From contig CM042689.1 in NCBI GenBank assembly GCA_023614405.1, positions 305,265,132 through 305,329,131 on the forward strand: a stretch of 64,000 bases of DNA. Reading direction: 5' to 3'. Below are positions 58,286-64,000 of this stretch, piece after piece. The stretch is from Avena insularis (taxonomy: Eukaryota > Streptophyta > Magnoliopsida > Poales > Poaceae). Positions within the stretch are counted from its first letter, which is position 1, and every line of letters begins with the position of its first letter. Position numbers and translations under genes: made by a program. The notes below the pieces were generated by a model that worked only from the letters and a program-made list of their open reading frames with translations, did no database searches and was not told the origin of the DNA.

Positions 58286-58859
58286 GATGGCTCTCCTGTC
58301 GCCGATGATGTAGCCTCGAAGTCTCTGCACCAGAGGCATAAAAACAAATTGTATTATTTGTGTCTCTGGTTTATGTAATATTTATGCGGAAAACAATGCC
58401 AGATGTAAGGCAGAAAACTTGGCTACAAGCATCCTGCTACTCTTATCTAGATCCATAATGTATATATTTGTTTAAGCAAGTGTTGGCTTATCCTTTATTC
58501 TGGTTTTTATGCTTGACCTTTCATGAGATAAAAAACCCTTAGGACAGAACTATGTGTTTAGGAGATGATGCCTAATGGCACCATCCAAAACCTAAGTGCA
58601 AAACGCCGGCTTCGAGTGTCGAGAAGTCACTACTCCAGAATCCACATAAAAACAATAGAAAACATGTAGACCGGAAAACTTAAGCTAACACCCTTAGGAG
58701 GAATTTTCACGAGTGCAAATGCAAAGCTTGTGCATAAAGGTTTTTACATGATTCTAAAATAAACACTAAAGGAGGTAAAAGACCCAGGCATACGAGTGAA
58801 CCAAATGCTTTGTTTCATTGATCATATAAAAGTATATAGTATATAAGAAAATATGCTAA
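58286..58859. other. Convergent region between T antisense gene and pol end
   Basis: AT-rich, contains TATGTAATATTTATG-like sequence that could terminate the antisense transcript. No gene seen. Confidence 0.5.
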
Positions 58860-59220
58860 GTGTGAAAGGACGTAGCTATGCTATGTTCCATGGCCGATCA
58901 AACTCTGGATAGTCATCATCAGGGTCATGTCGCTTGCTCTTATGATCTTTGTTTGGCTTATATTTCAACTCACGAATATAAATGAGGTAATAGGAACCAT
59001 TGAGAAGCGCTTTGCTTATGACGAAGTTCTTCCCAATGCGAGGATAGTTTGTGTGACTTTTTATGCTTAAGTCGGAGCACTAGATCCCCCTCTTTAAATA
59101 CGCAATGCCTAACGCGGCGACTATGGTAGCTAGCATAGCTTATGCTGGTAGATGGCGGATTTATAGGCTGCTAGAACGCGTTTCTCCTCGAGCAGTTCAA
59201 CAGATAGGCATCTGGATTCT
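58860..59220 (-). pseudogene. T integrase C-terminal remnant
   Basis: Minus-strand LLEEKRVLAAYKSAIYQHKL, YHSRRVRHCVFKEGDLVLRL, a HKLSSHWE segment and LLNGSYYLIYIRE, ending DDYPEFDRPWNIA. This is the C-terminal domain of a Tat integrase. Frameshifts occur near 59110 and 59030, and a TAG (plus-strand 58876-58878) follows PWNIA, where the family normally has Gln before LRPF. The rest of integrase and all upstream genes are lost at the V insertion (59221). Confidence 0.8.
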
Positions 59221-60478
59221 TGTTGGCACTCGTTTTGGGCTCATAGCTAATCAAGGCAAATAGCTAGAGACACACACTCGAAAAGGTCCACTACGAGGAA
59301 TATTAATCATCATCAAAGAGACACCATATCAAGTCAAGCCATAAGCAAGCCTAATAGCCGATTATGCTTGTCCAGAGAAGATTCAGAGAGTGATATATGG
59401 AGGCTTTCACTATGACTCCTTCACGATGACCTCATATGAAAAAGTTCCGAACATGAAAGTTGTGCTTCATGTCGAAACTAGAAACTTTGGTTTTTGAATC
59501 ATCTTAATCCGAGTTAGTATGAAAAAGTTAGAGTTAAAATACTACCAGAGGCCGAATTAGCATGGAACCGGGTTGCCGGACCCAGACCGTATCTCAGCTT
59601 AGTCGAGAGTAAAAGGACCGGATGACCCAGAAAACTTCCTAATTCGGTCAATCTGCTTACGACTTAATTTACGCAGTCAAGATCAACTCATATGAAGAAG
59701 TGCAAAACATGGACTTTCTTCTTTTTTTCAAGACGAACAACTTTTATGTTGGATCCATCTTCAGCCGAGCAAGTATACGATCTCCATATTTAAAATACGA
59801 CTGCATAGATCTAAAATCGTTCGGTCAAAATCCGAGTTTGATACGAAAATAAGAGAAACAGACCATTAACATCAGGTTGGATGGAAAAGTGGCCAACATT
59901 AAAATTCTTCGTATTTTTTAGACGAACAACTTTTCTTTTTACGATATTTTGATCTGAGCTTGTTTACTATTTCAAAAGTGGTTTGAAAGGTATAGGCAAG
60001 TTTTTGACCGAACAGTTACATAAATTTTGGGTTTGCTTGTTCGAGTTGGACCCCAACTAGGGTTTTGGACGTGAATCCAACCCTCTTTATTGCACGGAAA
60101 TTCCAGCCGCTTCTTATATACACGAGGGGTGACGGCCGATTGAAACAACAACAATCGAACAAACAAATCTACTACTTTTCTGTGTTCATCTATTTTTATC
60201 CCTCTCCCTTGTATCTTTCTTCTCGTTCTTCTTCGTTCTTCAAGATTGGAGGCTGCGAATGCACGAGGTCCTAGGGGCGGTCAGGCCGACCTAGGGTAGC
60301 CCATAGCCGCCGCGATGCCCTGACGAGGTCCCTCCCGGGCGAGCGGGGTTTCGGGTCTCAAAAGCGCCCGCCGGACTGTCTTGCGTACCGCGCTTCCGGT
60401 GAGCCTCCCTCGGCGCGTGCTACCGCGCATCACGCTCGGCACCGAGGGTACACGGTGATGTGTTCGTATACGGACACA
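59221..60478 (+). repeat. V 5' LTR
   Basis: TGTTGGCACTCG...TACGGACACA, ended by the PBS. Left border is where T integrase homology stops. Contains TTATATACACG near 60114 as a possible TATA box and a GC-rich 3' part. Confidence 0.7.
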
Positions 60479-60483
60479 CTTTT

Positions 60484-60500
60484 TGGCGCCCCCGCTGGGG
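60484..60500 (+). promoter_or_regulatory. V primer-binding site
   Basis: TGGCGCCCCCGCTGGGG, six bases after the LTR end, the TGGCGCC form of gypsy elements. Confidence 0.75.
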
Positions 60501-60579
60501 CGCGAAGCTTCGAACGGTCTCCAGCTCGTTCTTGCTACGAAGAGAGCGTCATCAAGAGGCTGCAATCTACAACGGTATC

Positions 60580-61287
60580 ATGAATCCTCAACCTTCCTAC
60601 ATAGATGCATATTACTCTTATGTTGATGTTGCTAGATCTTTTGATATGTGTATTGTATCGGCTAGCCCTAGTTTTTACTATGTGCAAAAGCTGATGCAAA
60701 ATTATCTACAAGCTTCATCTAGTTTTAGCGACTTGCGATATGTAAATTCGAATTCTCATGCATCGGTAACCCCAGAAATTCATATGCCGATGAACAACAT
60801 GACAAATTCTGTTAATCCGCATGAAACACGTGATTTTAGAAATTTCAGTGACATCCAACCAAGTGTTTCATCTTTATATTCATCGGCAAATAACTTGCAA
60901 TATGTAGATTCATCTTTAAACATGCCGATGGATAGGGAAATTAGACATGCTATAACTAGTTATTTTCCGACTTACTCTCAATCATCATATGCTACACCTT
61001 ATGTTAGTAATGTTTCAACACGACATGCAACTAGTGATATTCATAATTCGCCTCCTTACCTTTGCAATAATTATAGCCGAATAAGTGAAAGGTCAGTAGG
61101 AGCTAATGTGCCTTCATCTAGTACCGTAGTGTATGGTAAGTCCCCTAGACAACTACATAGTTTCGGTGACACCTCATTGCCGAAAGATACAAGATGCATT
61201 GGGGGTATTCTTATGCAGGAACAAATGACTGGAAGGGAAAACTTGCATATGAGTTCAGGAAGCTCAATTCTCTTCACCGAGAACTAG
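60580..61287 (+). pseudogene. V ORF, N-terminal part
   Basis: From ATG 60580 (MNPQPSYIDAYYSYVDVARS). Ser/Tyr/Asn-rich, low-complexity product with no domain I recognise. It contains SFGDTSLPKDTRCIG near 61157-61203, then leaves the coding-like frame; the next part continues in a frame overlapping from 61194. It is in the gag position of the element. Confidence 0.5.
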
Positions 61288-62240
61288 AAGAGAGGCCCCA
61301 TGATCTTGCTACAATACAAGCTTATGAGGCATATAATAAGAAGCGTGAAGAGGAGCGTAAGGCAAACAATATCAGGTTTTCCCCTTCTCAATTGCTAAGT
61401 TTCGGTGACACTACATTACCGAAAGAAACTAAAAGCATCGGGAGGAAATCATGTGTAGCTGAGGTTAACGCCGATAATGTCAGTACATTTGATGATTTAT
61501 CGGAGGAACATCTCCAGTTATTTGAGACACTCAAGAAGAAGCATGATAAGGATTTTAATGCACATGAAAAGAAGATGAAAGAGGATCATGAAGCGTATAA
61601 GAAAAAACTTGAAGAAGAAGAATTACAGAATTTTCTTGCAAGTCTTGAAAAGGACCATCAAGACAATACTACTCAAGTTGAAGGAATCAATTCATCTCCT
61701 CCACGCAGCAATCAAGTTGAATCCTCTACTACAACGAGGCAAAAAGAAGCTTTGCAATCTAACGAAATTCATGAACAAAACATCAATGATTCGTCTAGTA
61801 TGGCTAATTCAGCTATTGAAAAAGTTGAACCAGGAAATACATATGCTGAATCTACCAAATCAGAAGAAGCGTGCTTCGTTGATCAAGATCATGGCAAGCT
61901 TAGAAAAACTACTATGCTTGAATTTTCTGGATGTAGGGGAGCTTACGTTTTTTCCTATGAGTTTTGTGCCAAAGAGATTTGTGAACATCAACAACAACAA
62001 GATATATCCGAACAATGTTCGGTTGACAAAGAGCATCAAAGTGAAGAGGCACAAAATCCAGAAAACAAAGAAGACAAGGCGTTGGAGAATTATTTAGAGG
62101 CCGAGCAAGATATTGTTCAGAACATCCAACCATCATACGCTTCCAATGTCTTCAAAGAGGTACATCTAAAAAATAATTTACTTATATTCCGATTTGGTCA
62201 AGACTTTATTATTGATACAACTATTAGCAAAATCTCATAA
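61194..62240 (+). pseudogene. V ORF, central charged part
   Basis: Open for 348 codons. Starts with LAYEFRKLNSLHRELEERPH, then a second copy of the earlier motif (SFGDTTLPKETKSIG, about 61399-61443), then a strongly charged helical stretch (LQLFETLKKKHDKDFNAHEK and on to LEEEELQNFL), probably a coiled coil. The remainder is acidic and Gln/Glu-rich. Function unknown. It most likely continues the previous frame after one frameshift near 61200. Confidence 0.55.
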
Positions 62241-62317
62241 GCTATGAAAGACCAATCGAGAGAGGTAATTTATTTGTTAGAAATATAATTTTTACAGAAC
62301 ATATCGGTCAACACATT

Positions 62318-62952
62318 GTGCCATTTAGAGAGACCGATAGTAACAAATTATTACAACCAAAGTTTTCCCCATCGTTTCATTTGCATGTTATATTTACATG
62401 GGAAGCTTTGTTTATCTCATACTTGGCTAACATTTGGTCTGAAGTGAAACATATGTGTTTTAATCTTTTTGGTTTCAGAAACCTAAAGTCAAGGTTATTG
62501 TCTCTTGAGAAAGTCGATGATTGTATAACTTTGTATTCAAATACATCGGAAGAGAAGTGCAAAAAACAATGCATAACTGAATTGGGTGGTGTAAAATCTG
62601 AACCATTCGGTTGCTTAATTCCAAAGCCGTTCTCACAACAAGATCGGTTAGAAGATAAAGGATGTATCTACAGTTTGAGTATGTGTGATCATATCTTTGA
62701 GGTGTTGTTGAAAATTGATTATATTAGAATTCTTGATCACAATGCTGAGCCATCATTGCAAGGACGAATGTATTGCAAGTTGCACGATTTGTTCGAGTAT
62801 AGTATAGAGAGTTGCAACATGTTTTATCAAATAGTACAATTGGCTGTTAATAAGGGATAATTGAAATTTGCTGAAACACAAATTGATGACCAATCTATTT
62901 TGATTGGTCGTGATGGCCAAAATATATTGCATCGGCTACCATTTGTCAATTA
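62318..62952 (+). pseudogene. V ORF, C-terminal part
   Basis: WEALFISYLANIWSEVKHMC, FNLFGFRNLKSRLLSLEKVD, EPFGCLIPKPFSQQDR and YSLSMCDHIFEVLLKIDYIR, ending LHDLFEYSIESCNMFYQIVQ. One TAA (62858-62860) interrupts the frame, which continues LKFAETQIDDQSILIGRDGQ to TAA at 62950-62952. A GTAATT...TTTTTACAG stretch (62264-62297) before it could be an intron joining it to the central part. I recall similar proteins in grass retrotransposons but cannot name the family. Confidence 0.5.
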
Positions 62953-63656
62953 AGAAACAGTAAAATAGAACCACCAGGACCCTTCCACAACGATTAGACG
63001 TTCTAAGCCATCAGATCAACAAATCTAACGGCCTCTACTACTCTGTCTATCCCGAAACGTCCTCAGCGTCGCTACGTTGTTGCCTGTTGCTAGGCTGCTA
63101 CTCTGCAAAATTACTAGGGCCTCCCGATATGTCTCGGGACTTATTGAATTAGTAATGGGCCTAGCATACCACTATTTTCTTCTTTCTGCACGCAGGGGCG
63201 TACCAAAGCGGGGCGTACCAAAGCGGTGGCTCCTTTGTTCTTATCGCGTTGTTCGTTAAGAAAAAAAACTCCGACAACACATCTGGGTTCCGCCGGCGCC
63301 ACCGCTGCTCCTCTGCCCGCGCCGCCAATCGCCATTGCTCCTCCGCCCGCCCCGCCATTCCTCCTACGCCCGCGCGTAAGCTTTTCCGGCATCCTCTGGC
63401 CGTCCCGACATTGCTCTGTACCAGGCTGTATCGATCTCCTCCTCTCTCTCTATCTTCTCCGGCAACGGCGAGGTTCGTTAGGCTGACAGAATGCGGACCG
63501 GTCGCCCTCTTCCATTCAGTGTTGGTCCCCCCTCCTCATTACTCCTTTTGTTTCTGTTTCTGACGTTGTAATGACAGCGGTGAGACTGAAACCGTTCACG
63601 CCCTAATTATTATGGTGCTAAATGTCGATCTTTATTGCCAATTGTCCTCTCTTTTG
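62953..63656. other. Unassigned sequence right of V
   Basis: No element recognised. Contains a 15-base tandem duplication (GGGCGTACCAAAGCG units around 63194-63226) and a C-rich stretch 63280-63380 that opens several reading frames by composition only. Confidence 0.5.
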
Positions 63657-63664
63657 TATAAATA
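63657..63664 (+). promoter_or_regulatory. Candidate TATA box
   Basis: TATAAATA, 110 bases before ATG 63774, in sequence outside any recognised element. Confidence 0.35.
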
Positions 63665-63773
63665 TGTGCCGCATCCAAGCGTATCTGTGATCCAGTGTCC
63701 TAGCTCGCTTGAGCAATAGCAAGAAGAACTAGGCAACCAGCGTCTGTGCTTTCGCCCTACATCCACGGCATAC

Positions 63774-63926
63774 ATGCCTTCCATGCGAGCAGGAGGACGA
63801 GTGGTACTCTTAAGTCTTGCCACACACCGATGGCCCATTCCCGCGATGTCCACGAGTAGCACCATGGCCTGCACGGGATATCAACCCGGAAGACCAAAGC
63901 AAAGCAGGTTCCATCGACCCTGTTCA
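63774..63926 (+). CDS. Candidate first exon of an unidentified gene (partial)
   Basis: ATG 63774 opens exactly 51 codons (MPSMRAGGRVVLLSLATHRW ... SRFHRPCS) to a strong donor GTAAGT at 63927. A short AT-rich intron with a polypyrimidine tract ends at TTCTTTCAG (63998), two bases before the window edge. The N-terminus has a short hydrophobic run, but I cannot call a signal peptide. The product is not recognised and rests on one exon; a chance combination is possible. Confidence 0.25.
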
Positions 63927-64000
63927 GTAAGTCATCTGATTTTCAAATCATGGACACTGATATGTTTTTTTATTTCAATTAAGATTCACTTCTTTCAGTT

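Larger units (their letters stand above)
46327..59220 (-). mobile_element. T: Tat-lineage gypsy remnant
   Basis: Minus-strand element consisting of 3' LTR (46327-46853), polypurine tract, an antisense spliced gene on the plus strand (49179-58285) and the C-terminal end of integrase (58860-59220). Its 5' part is cut off by V at 59221. Inserts: P solo LTR (46859-48571) within the polypurine tract, and Q (50317-55989) within exon 2 of the antisense gene. The order LTR, antisense gene, convergent pol end is the same as in R. Confidence 0.8.
59221..62952 (+). mobile_element. V: gypsy-like non-autonomous element, 3' end missing
   Basis: 5' LTR 59221-60478, PBS 60484-60500 and a set of ORFs (60580-62952) without polymerase domains. 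No second LTR starting TGTTGGCACTC is found before 64000, so the 3' part is deleted or lies beyond the window. Inserted into T integrase; the TSD would be ATTCT (59216-59220) but cannot be confirmed. Confidence 0.7.

Noticed and set aside
63774..63926. Plant defensin precursor
   Set aside because: Too few cysteines and no convincing signal peptide in the visible exon.

Overview
The window looks like a piece of a large, repeat-rich grass nuclear genome. It is most likely a pooid (Triticeae or oat relatives): the LTR retrotransposons are of the Athila/Tat gypsy and BARE/Angela-like copia kinds typical of those grasses. I cannot settle the genus from sequence alone. I see no bacterial or organellar genes, rRNA, tRNA genes or CRISPR. 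Almost every base up to about 62.95 kb can be assigned to a transposable element, a broken element-associated gene, or a duplicated segment.

Local labels used here: T = Tat-type gypsy on the minus strand (LTR 2717-3243 and 46327-46853, body to 59220); P = Athila-like gag/protease-only gypsy, minus strand (3249-43103, plus a solo LTR 46859-48571); R = Tat-type gypsy, minus strand (4519-15234); Q = a 1.55-kb LTR family (solo LTRs 16343-17892 and 19936-40085; internally complete but truncated element 50317-55989); W = Athila gypsy, plus strand (19990-38583); C = copia, plus strand (21052-29029); V = non-autonomous gypsy-like element, plus strand (59221 to about 62952).

Layout. Positions 1-3265 and 43555-46875 are two copies of one segment. 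It carries a small broken plus-strand gene (S1), a broken minus-strand gene (S2) and the T LTR. In copy A, P sits directly behind the T LTR as a full element. Its left LTR was later split by R. Its interior received a solo Q LTR, and separately a hAT-like MITE that contains another solo Q LTR, which contains W, which contains C. Removing each insert rejoins the host sequence at a target-site duplication (TSD): TAGAT for C, CTTTG for W, AGGTG/AGGCG for the Q solo LTR, ATTGCTCC for the MITE, CCAGG for R, ATGCC for the first Q solo LTR. In copy B the same P insertion (same TSD GTAGC) has collapsed to a solo LTR. Behind it T continues with a spliced antisense gene, itself interrupted by Q (TSD ATGGC), and a short piece of integrase that is cut by V.

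How the parts work together: R, W and C each carry gag, protease, reverse transcriptase, RNase H and integrase, all now damaged to some degree. P, Q and V lack pol and would have depended on partners. R and T both carry, between pol and the 3' LTR and on the opposite strand to pol, a multi-exon gene (aORF) of the Transposase_28 / 'putative gypsy-type transposon' family with its own TATA box. The last kilobase (62953-64000) is the only part without a recognised element. It may hold the promoter and first exon of an ordinary gene running off the right edge, but this is weakly supported.

The most interesting points are the fully dissected nest, the tandem duplication with two fates for one insertion, the nine in-frame stops of the T antisense gene that are all TAG (a likely CHG-methylation decay signature), and an intact small ORF of unknown function downstream of W pol.
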